DNA from: Deltaproteobacteria bacterium
Lineage (GTDB): Bacteria; Desulfobacterota; Desulfuromonadia; Geobacterales; Pseudopelobacteraceae
Assembly (NCBI GenBank): GCA_021780495.1
Contig: JAJXYO010000009.1
Location: 1-64,000 of the forward strand
Length of the DNA: 64,000 nt
Direction: 5' to 3'
The translations under genes and the position numbers were made by a program. Shown here piece after piece: positions 54,552-63,691 of the stretch. Below the pieces are notes generated by a model, which saw nothing but the letters and a program-made list of their open reading frames with translations, made no database searches and was not told the DNA's origin. How positions within the stretch are numbered: position 1 is the first letter of the stretch; the number at the start of each line of letters is the position of its first letter.

Positions 54552-55664
54552 TCACACTCCCGCTTCTGTAAGGATACGTTTATCCTGTTTATCAGGTGTC
54601 AGTTCTTCCGGCACTCGTTTGGAAAGCAGCAACGTCAATGCATCGATAACAGCAGATTCTGAAATCTCGTCAATACAACGCGGCCTTCCGCTGAGAGAAG
54701 GTTCACACTCGGTAAACGGCCGTTGACGGCAAGGGGAACAAGGGAAGCCGGAGTAAACTATGCGGCTGTTTACCCCCCATGGTCCAAAGCGTACCGGGGA
54801 GGTGGGGCCGAAGACCGCAACCAGCGGGATTCCGGCAGCCGCCGCAAGATGCATGACACCACTGTCGTTTCCAACAAACGCAACGGAACGCGCCAGCACT
54901 GCCATAGTCACCCGCAGACTGCAGGCACCTGCCAGGTTCAACGTACCTTCAGGGAAAAGCCCGGACACCGCGCGGGCCAATTCAAGATCGCGGGCGCCGC
55001 CAAGAACCACCGCAGTAAGTCCGTACAGCTCCTTAGCGGCATGGGCCACAGCAGCAAATCTTTCCAAGGGCCAGCTTTTTACACCTGACGAAGCAAAAGG
55101 GTGGATCGCCAGAAAGTCACGCCCGCTTCCCATCAGCAAGCGGGCCTCGCAATCCTCGGCAGGCTCGATCCACGCCTCAAGGTGGTCATCAGCCGGTTTT
55201 ATGCCATCTGCCCGCAGAACATCGAGAAAATTGATAACTTCGTGGCAATCAAGCTGGTAGGGGACACGTTTCGTTAAAAGAAAGCCCCGGCCTTCCGTAT
55301 TAAAACCGATCCGTCGCCGGGCGCCGCTGAGTAATGCCATGACAGCACTGGAAAAAGATCGTTTCAGCACGTATACCGTATCGAATTTACGGCGGCGCAA
55401 TTCCCGAACAAAATCCAGCCGCGACTTCAGTGTTTTGTGAGTACCACGACTATCGGCATGGATGGTAACCGGATCCCAGTACAGCAATTCGTCGACATAC
55501 GGGATGCCTTTGACAACCTCAGCGGAACCTGGTGCCACAACCCAGGTAATCCAGGCCTCTGGCCTGGCGTGCCGGAGGTTACGCAGGAAGGGAACCGTCA
55601 AGATTGTATCCCCTATAAAACGATACCGGAGAACAAGGATTTTCTGCTGTACGGGGCTACTCAC
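54552..55664 (-). CDS. GT9-family LPS heptosyltransferase (WaaF/WaaQ-like)
   Basis: A 370-residue enzyme with I-L-V-L-R-Y-R-F-I-G-D-T-I-L-T-V-P at the N-terminus and F-V-G-N-D-S-G-V-M-H-L-A-A-A in the second domain. It adds heptose to the LPS core; II or III cannot be decided. GTG start overlaps the Trm112 gene by eight bases. Confidence 0.86.
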   Translation of the reverse strand: MSSPVQQKILVLRYRFIGDTILTVPFLRNLRHARPEAWITWVVAPGSAEVVKGIPYVDELLYWDPVTIHADSRGTHKTLKSRLDFVRELRRRKFDTVYVLKRSFSSAVMALLSGARRRIGFNTEGRGFLLTKRVPYQLDCHEVINFLDVLRADGIKPADDHLEAWIEPAEDCEARLLMGSGRDFLAIHPFASSGVKSWPLERFAAVAHAAKELYGLTAVVLGGARDLELARAVSGLFPEGTLNLAGACSLRVTMAVLARSVAFVGNDSGVMHLAAAAGIPLVAVFGPTSPVRFGPWGVNSRIVYSGFPCSPCRQRPFTECEPSLSGRPRCIDEISESAVIDALTLLLSKRVPEELTPDKQDKRILTEAGV

Positions 55665-55830
55665 CGGACGGCTCTGATTCGTCGCTCACCAGCAGTATCG
55701 GAATGCCATCCCGAATCGGGAATTCCATTCCACAGGAGAGACAGCGTAAACTTTGTGTGCTGTGAGCTGTTTCGAGAGTACCGTTGCAAACGGGGCATGC
55801 AAGTATGTCCAACAAATCTTTCGAGATCAT
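55657..55830 (-). CDS. Trm112 family zinc-binding protein
   Basis: A 57-residue protein with two C-x-x-C pairs (L-A-C-P-V-C-N-G and R-C-L-S-C-G) and the F-P-I-R-D-G-I-P-I-L-L ending. Trm112-type proteins activate methyltransferases in other organisms. In bacteria this small gene commonly follows lpxK, as here, and its role is not established. Confidence 0.9.
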   Translation of the reverse strand: MISKDLLDILACPVCNGTLETAHSTQSLRCLSCGMEFPIRDGIPILLVSDESEPSGE

Positions 55831-55877
55831 AACGTCCAATCAGAGATAAAAATTTATTGATAATGCCATATCCTGGA

Positions 55878-56981
55878 TTATTTTTGAAGCAATTTCAGCA
55901 GCGCCGCTGCCAGCGGCGCGGGGTCATCCAGCGCCAGTTCCAAACGGGCAATCAGTATTTTTTCGCTGAGGCTGCCTGATAGATGCTTCAGCTTTACACC
56001 GTCTTTTTCGGTTGTTATAATACTATCAGCTCCGGAGGTCTGCATGGCAGATGAGATTTCTGCAATTTGAAACTCCGTATACGCCGCATGATCGGGGAAA
56101 CTGATAATTGCGACAACATTCAGACCGAGAGTTCTGAGTCCGTCAAAAAAGTACTGTGGCTCTGCAATGCCGGCAAAGGCCAAGAATGTCCGGCCCTTCA
56201 AGGCAGAAAACGGCAACCAGACATCTTCTGCAAATGGTCGGACGGCACATAATTGATGTCTGGCGTAACAGACCATCTTACCCGGCACAGTTAACGATGA
56301 TCGCAGGGTATCCGGGCAGCGGGTGTACATAACCAGGTCCGTACGACCGATGCCAGTTTCGGGTTCGCGCAACAGACCGGCCGGCAACGTCCACCCATTC
56401 CCGTAGGGGCACCTGTAGTCCAGCAGGAGAATATCAAGGTCCCGGTGCAGACGCAGATGCTGAAACCCGTCGTCCAATATAAAGATATCGGGAGAAAGTT
56501 GATCGATGGCCAACATCCCCGCTTCGTAACGATCAGCACCGATGACTACCATCAGGCCCGGATTTGTCCGGGCCAGCAGAAATGGTTCGTCACCGCACTG
56601 TTCTGGCTCGAGCAGGACGGTAACACCGTCCGAGACAATGGACACATTCCCTTCGAGAGAGCCACCATAGCCGCGTGACAGGACGGCCACGTTCAGCCCT
56701 CGTGCCATGAGAAACCGTGCAATGTAGGCGGTCGCCGGAGTCTTGCCGGTACCTCCAACCGTTATGTTACCGATTGAAATTACGGGGCGGGGAAGCCGCT
56801 TTGTTGTGAATAACCCGGAGCGGTAAAATTCAGCCCTCGTATACTGGATGACGGCGTAGATGAGGGAAAAGGGGATCAGAAGCAGCACAAGCAGCCTGTC
56901 CGGCATGCGCTTACGGGTACCGTTCGCTACAGCGCGCCAGTAGGCGGCAAAAGATGTGTTCGTATTCTGAATCACTGACAT
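55878..56981 (-). CDS. lpxK: Tetraacyldisaccharide 4'-kinase
   Basis: A 367-residue inner-membrane-associated kinase that phosphorylates the 4' position of the lipid A precursor. An N-terminal hydrophobic helix (about 27-43) precedes the P-loop G-N-I-T-V-G-G-T-G-K-T-P and S-R-G-Y-G-G. D-D-G-F-Q-H and the T-E-K-D region are also conserved. It overlaps waaA by ten bases. Confidence 0.95.
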   Translation of the reverse strand: MSVIQNTNTSFAAYWRAVANGTRKRMPDRLLVLLLIPFSLIYAVIQYTRAEFYRSGLFTTKRLPRPVISIGNITVGGTGKTPATAYIARFLMARGLNVAVLSRGYGGSLEGNVSIVSDGVTVLLEPEQCGDEPFLLARTNPGLMVVIGADRYEAGMLAIDQLSPDIFILDDGFQHLRLHRDLDILLLDYRCPYGNGWTLPAGLLREPETGIGRTDLVMYTRCPDTLRSSLTVPGKMVCYARHQLCAVRPFAEDVWLPFSALKGRTFLAFAGIAEPQYFFDGLRTLGLNVVAIISFPDHAAYTEFQIAEISSAMQTSGADSIITTEKDGVKLKHLSGSLSEKILIARLELALDDPAPLAAALLKLLQK

Positions 56982-58345
56982 CCGCTCGGTTTGATTGCAG
57001 CGTGCATATCCTTCTCGTTTTCCTGAGCTGAACCTACCCTGTCGGTGCTGCCTTTCAAGTAGCTGTCAATGATGTTCATGTGCCGCTCGGTTGAGCCGCC
57101 CTGGTCCCGCATCATTTTCAACCCGTTCTGACCAAGCACCTTCCTCAGTTCGGTGCTGGAAATCAGGGCTTGAAAGGTTTCGGATAGCTCGTCCGGATTG
57201 TCAATCCGTATCCCTGCTCCATACTGCAAGACAAGGGCTGTAATTTCGCGGAAGTTTGTCGTATATGGGCCAAACACGCTTGCAACCCCCAAAGATGCCG
57301 GTTCCAACAGGTTGTGGCCTCCGGTCGGCACCAGGCTCCCACCGACAAAAACCACATCAGAGGAAGCGTATACCCCCATTAATTCACCAACAACATCAAC
57401 AAGCAGCACGTCTCCTGCGCAAAACAGTTCTGTGTCCCTACCATGGATGGTGCTATAGCGCCGGTATGGCAATCCTTCCCGCTCCAGCAACCCGGCAACA
57501 TTATCTCCCCGTTCAGGGTGGCGTGGCGCAAGCACGAGCAACAGCTTGCTACTTGTGCATGTCAGCAGCCCCCGATACGCCTTGAGAACATACTCTTCCT
57601 CGCCGGGATGAGTACTCCCGGCGCAGATAACCGTCAGGTTGTCAGGGATAGCATATCGTTTTCTCAGCGCATTCTTTTCATCGTCAGTGACCCAGCCGAA
57701 CGGAATATCATATTTGAGATTACCGGCAACCACCGCACGGTCCAGTGGTGCGCCGATAGCAATAATCCGTTCACGGTCGATATCGGTTTGCATGCACAGT
57801 TTTGAAAAACACCGGAGCGCAGGACCGAAAAACCAGCTGAATTGCAGATACCTCTTAAAAGAGCGGTCTGATATGCGGCCATTGGCCAGAATGACCGGAA
57901 TGTTACGGAGTGACGCTTCTCGGGTAAAATTGGGCCAGATCTCGGTTTCCATAATAATAATCAGACAGGGCTTGATCGTGTCCAACGAAAGACGAACAGC
58001 GGGCAGAAAGTCGAACGGAAAGTAGATGCACAGATCCTTTTCAGGAAACGCTGATGCAATTCCGCGACCTGTTTCGGTGGTATTTGACACGGCAATGGCA
58101 TGATCAGGATAGCGCTTGCGAAGGGCCTTAAGTAACGGGCGAGCGGCGATAGACTCCCCCACCGAAACGGCATGCAACCAGATCACCGGGCGATTGCAAA
58201 TTGCAGCCCGTTCTTTTCCGGAAACAAGGCCAAAGCGCTGTGCGAAGGCTGGCGCCCGGCCTCGGCTGACGGAGCGGTAGAGGTGGTACACCATAACCGG
58301 GAAAAGCAGAACAATTGAAAGCAGGTTATAGATTAGATAGAACAT
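56972..58345 (-). CDS. waaA: Kdo transferase WaaA
   Basis: A 457-residue inner-membrane GT30 enzyme transferring Kdo from CMP-Kdo to lipid IVA. It has an N-terminal anchor helix (F-Y-L-I-Y-N-L-L-S-I-V-L-L-F-P), the W-L-H-A-V-S-V-G-E motif with the catalytic glutamate, and P-T-G-G-H-N-L-L-E-P. The start at 58345 is chosen because the anchor helix then begins at residue 1; Shine-Dalgarno is weak. It overlaps the PAP2 gene by 20 bases. Confidence 0.94.
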   Translation of the reverse strand: MFYLIYNLLSIVLLFPVMVYHLYRSVSRGRAPAFAQRFGLVSGKERAAICNRPVIWLHAVSVGESIAARPLLKALRKRYPDHAIAVSNTTETGRGIASAFPEKDLCIYFPFDFLPAVRLSLDTIKPCLIIIMETEIWPNFTREASLRNIPVILANGRISDRSFKRYLQFSWFFGPALRCFSKLCMQTDIDRERIIAIGAPLDRAVVAGNLKYDIPFGWVTDDEKNALRKRYAIPDNLTVICAGSTHPGEEEYVLKAYRGLLTCTSSKLLLVLAPRHPERGDNVAGLLEREGLPYRRYSTIHGRDTELFCAGDVLLVDVVGELMGVYASSDVVFVGGSLVPTGGHNLLEPASLGVASVFGPYTTNFREITALVLQYGAGIRIDNPDELSETFQALISSTELRKVLGQNGLKMMRDQGGSTERHMNIIDSYLKGSTDRVGSAQENEKDMHAAIKPSGCQ

Positions 58346-59039
58346 GCCGGTTTCCGGTTTTCGGCGAAAGGTTGTCTGGCTGATCAAGGCCCAGGCAGTA
58401 ATAAAGTGCTATTGCAGTCAGATAAACCATTCCCCAGGCCCACAGATTGTCACTCAGAAAATGCCCGCCCTGGGTAATCCGGGCTATGCTCATGAGAACG
58501 CCAAAGGCCAGCCCGCCTATCAGCCAGAGCCTTGCGAGCCGCTTGTTATTGCGGCGATAGATAAAAAACGGCGACATCATATAGAACGCTGCCGACGCAT
58601 GACCAGATGGAAAAGAGCGGCCTTTGCCGGCCTCTCCTCTTTGCCACGGCTGGAGAAACTGCTTCTGCCCGCCAAATTGGACAATTTCCCGTGGGCGTGG
58701 CCGCCCCCAATGATCTTTGAATACGGCATTGACCAGCAAGCCGGGACCAAGCGCCAGCAGAAGCACCAAAAAAGCCCCTGAGCGCCGCCAATGACGCAGG
58801 CCGGGGCGACAAAACGAAACCGCACAGGCCACCAATCCAAAGGCAGCAAGGGCAAATGCAGGAAACCTGACCATGCGGTAAAGCAACTGCCAAGGCTGGA
58901 GATAACCAATCGGCCACTTCCCCCCCAGGCAGAAGGGCGCTGAGACCGCCAGGTCTGCTCCGGACCATGCGATAAGAAGGGTGGAAACCACCAGAAAAGC
59001 TAACACCACTGCCGGCTCCACCCACCGTTTAGTCTTCAT
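58326..59039 (-). CDS. PAP2-superfamily membrane phosphatase
   Basis: A 237-residue protein with about five membrane helices. It holds the three PAP2 motifs: K-D-H-W-G-R-P-R-P, P-S-G-H-A-S, and R-I-T-Q-G-G-H-F-L-S-D. Located between lpxL and waaA and coupled to both (ATGA with lpxL), it may dephosphorylate lipid A (LpxE/LpxF-like) or undecaprenyl pyrophosphate. Which lipid is not decidable. Confidence 0.83.
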   Translation of the reverse strand: MKTKRWVEPAVVLAFLVVSTLLIAWSGADLAVSAPFCLGGKWPIGYLQPWQLLYRMVRFPAFALAAFGLVACAVSFCRPGLRHWRRSGAFLVLLLALGPGLLVNAVFKDHWGRPRPREIVQFGGQKQFLQPWQRGEAGKGRSFPSGHASAAFYMMSPFFIYRRNNKRLARLWLIGGLAFGVLMSIARITQGGHFLSDNLWAWGMVYLTAIALYYCLGLDQPDNLSPKTGNRHVLSNL

Positions 59040-59953
59040 TGAACCTTCTCTCCGGCCCGTTTCCAGCGTCTGTGCACCCAGTACCAATCGGTGGGGTGAT
59101 CAATAATAAAATGTTCGAAATATTCGGAGTAGTGCTGAACATCGGCCGCCATCCCCTCGTCCGTATCGATCAATTCAAAGCGGCAGGGAGGATAGACCGT
59201 GATGATGTGCCTCCCCGCTTCCCTGTGGGGGAATATCGGTAAAATGACGACGCCCGTTTTGCGGGCCATAACCACTGGTGCCTTGGAAGACCAGGCCGTA
59301 CGTCCCAAAAAAGATACCATTGCGCCTTCTTCCGGAAATACCGCCTGATCGACCAGCAAGCCGATGATGCCATTTTTGCGGATAACCGAGATCATGTTAC
59401 GCATGGCATTGTCTTTGTAAATGATCCGGTTCTGATAACGGTTTCTCATCTTTTCTACCATGGCATTGAGGTACGGGTTATCCTGCCGCCGGGCAACCAC
59501 TGACATGGGTGCGTTGAATACATGACTGAAACCTAAGGCCGCCAGTTCCCAGTTGCCACAATGACCTGTTAATAAAATAATGCCCTTGCCCTGTGCTCTG
59601 GCAGCCTCGTAATGTTCCCGGCCCCGAATCTCGATGCTGTTGAGCAGATTTTCACCTTTGCCTTGATACAACCGGCAGGTTTCCACCAGAGACGTGCCGA
59701 TATTGCGAAACACTTCGCGGGCGATCTCTTCGGGTGTCTGCAGGTCACAGGTCCAATCCGGGCTCAGCTGCATATGGCGGAGTGACTGGCGAATGTTGTC
59801 TATCGCCACCCTGCGCCGGCCAGGCAGCAAACGGAACATGACCTGTCCGGCAAGTCGTCCGGCCTTGGGTACGAAATTCTCGGGAATTGATGAAACTGCC
59901 AGTGTGAAGAGGTAGAACAGGGCTGCATGAACTTTCCAGAGCAGTTGCTTCAT
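59036..59953 (-). CDS. lpxL: Lipid A lauroyl/myristoyl acyltransferase
   Basis: A 305-residue inner-membrane acyltransferase adding a secondary acyl chain to Kdo2-lipid IVA. The catalytic G-H-C-G-N-W-E (H-x4-E) is present, and an N-terminal hydrophobic helix anchors it. Starts inside the msbA stop (ATGA). Chain-length preference unknown. Confidence 0.91.
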   Translation of the reverse strand: MKQLLWKVHAALFYLFTLAVSSIPENFVPKAGRLAGQVMFRLLPGRRRVAIDNIRQSLRHMQLSPDWTCDLQTPEEIAREVFRNIGTSLVETCRLYQGKGENLLNSIEIRGREHYEAARAQGKGIILLTGHCGNWELAALGFSHVFNAPMSVVARRQDNPYLNAMVEKMRNRYQNRIIYKDNAMRNMISVIRKNGIIGLLVDQAVFPEEGAMVSFLGRTAWSSKAPVVMARKTGVVILPIFPHREAGRHIITVYPPCRFELIDTDEGMAADVQHYSEYFEHFIIDHPTDWYWVHRRWKRAGEKVQ

Positions 59954-61698
59954 TGTTTGTCGATCGAACCCGCAACGTCACGATCGCTGAACTGAAGGGA
60001 ATGTAATCTGTTGTAGAGACCTTCGTTCTTCAGCAGATCGTTATGGGAACCGCTTTCCACGATGTGACCATTTTCAAGTACGACTATCTGGTCAGCATGC
60101 AGCACGGTAGAGAGCCGGTGTGCAATCACGAAGGTTGTCCGGTTGATCATCAGGTTATCAAGCGCCTTCTGCACCATCTTTTCACTTTCGGTATCCAGAG
60201 CGCTGGTAGCTTCGTCGAGAATCAAAATCGGAGCATTCTTGATGAGAGCCCTGGCAATGCAGATCCGTTGGCGTTGGCCTCCGGATAGGCGTACGCCACG
60301 GTCACCTATGATCGTATTGTAGCCATCCGGCATTTGAGTGATGAACTCATGAGCGTAGGCTGTCATGGCTGATTGCTGAACCTCTGCATCGCTGGCGTCA
60401 GAATTGCCATAACGGATATTATTGGCAATGGTATCATTAAATAGAATCGTTTCCTGATCTACAAGGGCAATCTGATCAACAAGAGTTTTTTTGGTGACAC
60501 TGCGTATGTCGTGGCCATCAATCAATATGGCGCCTTCGCTGACCTCATAAAATCGGGGGATCAGCGACACCAAGGTGGTCTTACCACCGCCTGACGGGCC
60601 CACCAGAGCGATTATCTGATTGCGTCCAGCTCGCAGTGAAACATTCCTCAAAACATATTCATCATTGTACCGGAAAGACACATCCCGCATCTCCACGACA
60701 CCTTGACAGGCATCCAGCGGAACCGCATTTGGAGCATCAACAATTTCCGGGCGCTTGTCGATGATTTCAAAGACCCGTATGGCTGCACCAAGTGATGTTT
60801 GAACCGTGTTATAGGCTCCATTGAGGCTTTTCAGTGGCTTGTAAACCAATATCATGGCGGTAATAAATGAGAAGAATTCAGCTGCGCTCATGGTTCCCTT
60901 CATAACCATGCTCCCGCCGGACCATATCACAGCCGCAATACCGATTGAGGTGATCATCTCGGTTATCGGCGCAGAAATGCTGGCGTATTTTATACTCTTG
61001 CGCACCAAATCATAATATTCCAAGCTCACTTTCTGGAAACGTTCTTCTGAACGATCTTCAAGGCCGAAAGCCTTTATGACCTTTATTCCGGAAAACGTTT
61101 CCTGAAGGTGGGAGGATAAATCAGCCATTTTGAGTTGGCCCTGATTTGCAAGACGTTTGATTCGCCTTCCAATTACCTGAGCAGGATAGGCCGTCAGCGG
61201 TATCGCGACAAATGCGATCAGCGCCAGCATCCAGTTGCGGTAAAACAACACCCCCAGCAGTGATAATGCCGAGATGCCGTCGCGGAATATGTTGGTAACC
61301 ACATTGGCAATCCCGCTTTGCATCCCCCCGACATCGTTTAACACGCGGGACATCATTCCGCCGGTGGCATTTGTATTGTAATATTGAAGATCCAGCCTGA
61401 TGCTGTTGTTATATATTTCGTTGCGGATATCGACTACAGCCAGTTCTCCGGCAGTACGCAGATAGTAATCATTGAGAAATCGGCAGGTGGACCTGATCGT
61501 AAAAAGCACAATTACCCCGATTGGCAAGAGCACAAAGATCGTCAGATCGTGAGTAGCAAATATTTTTTTGAGTAGCGGTTCTACCAGATATGCAAAAGCT
61601 CCGTCCATAGCTCCTGTTGTGCCGGATGCCAAGACTGCAATTACAATCCGCCACCAGTAAGGACGGCTGTAATGAATTATACGGCCTAACGTGCTCAT
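59950..61698 (-). CDS. msbA: Lipid A flippase MsbA
   Basis: A 582-residue ABC half-transporter with six N-terminal membrane helices (about 15-320) and a C-terminal ATPase: Walker A G-P-S-G-G-G-K-T, signature L-S-G-G-Q-R-Q-R-I, and L-I-L-D-E-A-T-S-A-L-D. It flips lipid A-core across the inner membrane, fitting the surrounding lpx genes. It overlaps lpxB by four bases. Confidence 0.92.
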   Translation of the reverse strand: MSTLGRIIHYSRPYWWRIVIAVLASGTTGAMDGAFAYLVEPLLKKIFATHDLTIFVLLPIGVIVLFTIRSTCRFLNDYYLRTAGELAVVDIRNEIYNNSIRLDLQYYNTNATGGMMSRVLNDVGGMQSGIANVVTNIFRDGISALSLLGVLFYRNWMLALIAFVAIPLTAYPAQVIGRRIKRLANQGQLKMADLSSHLQETFSGIKVIKAFGLEDRSEERFQKVSLEYYDLVRKSIKYASISAPITEMITSIGIAAVIWSGGSMVMKGTMSAAEFFSFITAMILVYKPLKSLNGAYNTVQTSLGAAIRVFEIIDKRPEIVDAPNAVPLDACQGVVEMRDVSFRYNDEYVLRNVSLRAGRNQIIALVGPSGGGKTTLVSLIPRFYEVSEGAILIDGHDIRSVTKKTLVDQIALVDQETILFNDTIANNIRYGNSDASDAEVQQSAMTAYAHEFITQMPDGYNTIIGDRGVRLSGGQRQRICIARALIKNAPILILDEATSALDTESEKMVQKALDNLMINRTTFVIAHRLSTVLHADQIVVLENGHIVESGSHNDLLKNEGLYNRLHSLQFSDRDVAGSIDKQ

Positions 61699-62891
61699 AT
61701 CTCTCTCCGTTGTCTAACCAACTGATCTGCCAACATTGCTACGTTTCGTGACGCCCCGCCGCCACCAAGCTTTCCTTGAATGGCTGCAAGTTTTTGTCTC
61801 ATGGCGGCTTCGTAGCCGGGGTCTTCGAGAATCGTCCTGATCTCAGCCGCTATTTTTTCGGGATCGGCATTGTCTTGAAGCAACTCCCGAACGATTGCCT
61901 CTCCTGCGACTATGTTACATAAACCGACATGCTCGACACGTACCAGCCTTTTGGCCACCTGATAGGTTACAGGGGCGAGCTTGTAGATTATGACCATCGG
62001 TGTACCGATGAGGGCGATCTCCAGAGTGACCGTACCGGATACCGATATTATGGCATCGCAGGCCCTGATAAGATCATGAATCCTTTGACGTGTAATTATT
62101 GGTGTCAATCCGGTGCGTTTTAGATGTGGAAGGATATCATCTTCTCTCAATGTTGATGCCAATGGCAGGACAAATTGCAGGCCGGGAATTCGTTGTTGCA
62201 GCAATTCTGCCGCAGCAAGGATGTCCGGCAGGATACGCTCTATCTCACTTCTGCGGCTTCCGGGAAACAGGCCGATAATTTTTCCGGATGGATCGAGACC
62301 GAAGCTTGCAGCTGCGTCTTCTCGCCGCATGTTCACATGCACAAGATCCAGCAAGGGGTGGCCAACAAAACTGACCGGAACACCGGCCTTCTCATACAGC
62401 GGGACCTCAAAGGGAAAGATGACTGCCATCCGATTGACCGTTGCGGCAATGGTTTTGAGACGTCCCGCCTTCCAGGCCCAGACCTTGGGACTGATATAAT
62501 ACAGCACCTTCACCCCGGCTTTTTTTGCCACTTTTGCCAGACGAAGGTTAAAACCGGGATAGTCTATGAGGATCAGCAGATCGGGGGGGTCTTTTAACAA
62601 AAGTTCTTTCAGCTTGAAAAAGGCAGACGATATAACCGCAAAATGCTTAAGGACCTCGACCAGCCCCATCACAGCCATATCAGCCGAATCCACTAAGGTC
62701 AGAACTCCCGCCTTGCGCATCCGGTTACCACCAATACCGAAGAATTTCAGCTCCGGGTTCAACAAAAGTGCTTCACGAACCAGATCTGCACCGTAGATAT
62801 CACCGGAAGCTTCTCCGGCAACAATCATGACACGTCGAGAAAGTAAAGTGTCACGTGGTGGTGTATATATGCCACCACAACCCAGAATCAT
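61695..62891 (-). CDS. lpxB: Lipid A disaccharide synthase
   Basis: A 398-residue GT19 enzyme joining UDP-2,3-diacylglucosamine with lipid X. V-A-G-E-A-S-G-D-I-Y-G-A near residue 25 and L-F-P-G-S-R-R-S-E-I further in are conserved. The ATG at 62891 overlaps the lpxA stop (ATGA); a later ATG at 62828 would fit the family length better but lacks a ribosome site. Confidence 0.93.
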   Translation of the reverse strand: MILGCGGIYTPPRDTLLSRRVMIVAGEASGDIYGADLVREALLLNPELKFFGIGGNRMRKAGVLTLVDSADMAVMGLVEVLKHFAVISSAFFKLKELLLKDPPDLLILIDYPGFNLRLAKVAKKAGVKVLYYISPKVWAWKAGRLKTIAATVNRMAVIFPFEVPLYEKAGVPVSFVGHPLLDLVHVNMRREDAAASFGLDPSGKIIGLFPGSRRSEIERILPDILAAAELLQQRIPGLQFVLPLASTLREDDILPHLKRTGLTPIITRQRIHDLIRACDAIISVSGTVTLEIALIGTPMVIIYKLAPVTYQVAKRLVRVEHVGLCNIVAGEAIVRELLQDNADPEKIAAEIRTILEDPGYEAAMRQKLAAIQGKLGGGGASRNVAMLADQLVRQRREI

Positions 62892-63667
62892 CCGCGACAA
62901 ATGCCTCGTTCCGACCGTTCTATGAAGGCGAGCAGGTACTCGACTTCAGGGCAATCTACAACATCTGATCTGACCCTGGAAATCGCCTCCGGCAGTTTCA
63001 GACCAGCCATAAAGAGGGTTTTGTATGCCTTTTTCAGTTTCAAAATAGTTTCGTCGGAAAAACCGCGCCGTTTGAGCCCGACAAGGTTGAGACCACGCAA
63101 TTTTACATCGCGCTTGGATTGCGTTGTGATCATGTAGGGGGGGATATCAAGAGTGACCAGTGTACCGCCCCCCACCATCGCATAAGCACCAATTGTCGCA
63201 AACTGGTGAATTGCCACCAAACCTCCCAGAATGACGTTGTCCTCAATAGTGACATGTCCTGCCAGTGTAGCCACGTTAGCCATGACCACACCGTTGCCGA
63301 TGCGGCAATCATGAGCAACATGTGAGTAAGCCATAAACAGATTGCCGCTGCCGACCACCGTCTCGCCGTTACCGGTGACCGTGCCGCGATGAATCGTGGC
63401 AAATTCTCGTACCATGTTGTTGTTGCCAATACGGGTCCAGCACTTTTCGCCACGATATTTCAGGTCCTGCGGAGCGGCGCCGACTGATGACTGAGCAAAG
63501 AGCTGGTTATTTTCCCCGATGCTGGTCCAGTCGCCAATCACGGCATGGGCGCCGATTATGCTGCCCGCACCGATAATGACTTCTTTTCCGATGATCGCAT
63601 AAGGGCCTACTTCTACTCCGGCAGCCAACTCGGCGCTAGGATCGATTATTGCTGTAGAGTGAATCAT
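62888..63667 (-). CDS. lpxA: UDP-N-acetylglucosamine acyltransferase
   Basis: A 259-residue trimeric left-handed beta-helix enzyme that starts lipid A synthesis by adding 3-hydroxyacyl to UDP-GlcNAc. I-H-S-T-A-I-I-D-P-S-A-E-L at the start, hexapeptide repeats through about residue 190, and Y-S-H-V-A-H-D-C (catalytic histidine in A-H-D) are visible. It lies 24 bases after fabZ. Confidence 0.96.
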   Translation of the reverse strand: MIHSTAIIDPSAELAAGVEVGPYAIIGKEVIIGAGSIIGAHAVIGDWTSIGENNQLFAQSSVGAAPQDLKYRGEKCWTRIGNNNMVREFATIHRGTVTGNGETVVGSGNLFMAYSHVAHDCRIGNGVVMANVATLAGHVTIEDNVILGGLVAIHQFATIGAYAMVGGGTLVTLDIPPYMITTQSKRDVKLRGLNLVGLKRRGFSDETILKLKKAYKTLFMAGLKLPEAISRVRSDVVDCPEVEYLLAFIERSERGICRG

Positions 63668-63691
63668 AAATGAGCTTCTCCCTGATCTCTG

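Noticed and set aside
62888-62900. Absence of lpxI between lpxA and lpxB as an anomaly
   Set aside because: Direct lpxA-lpxB overlap is known in many bacteria; LpxH or LpxI may be elsewhere, so nothing unusual can be claimed.
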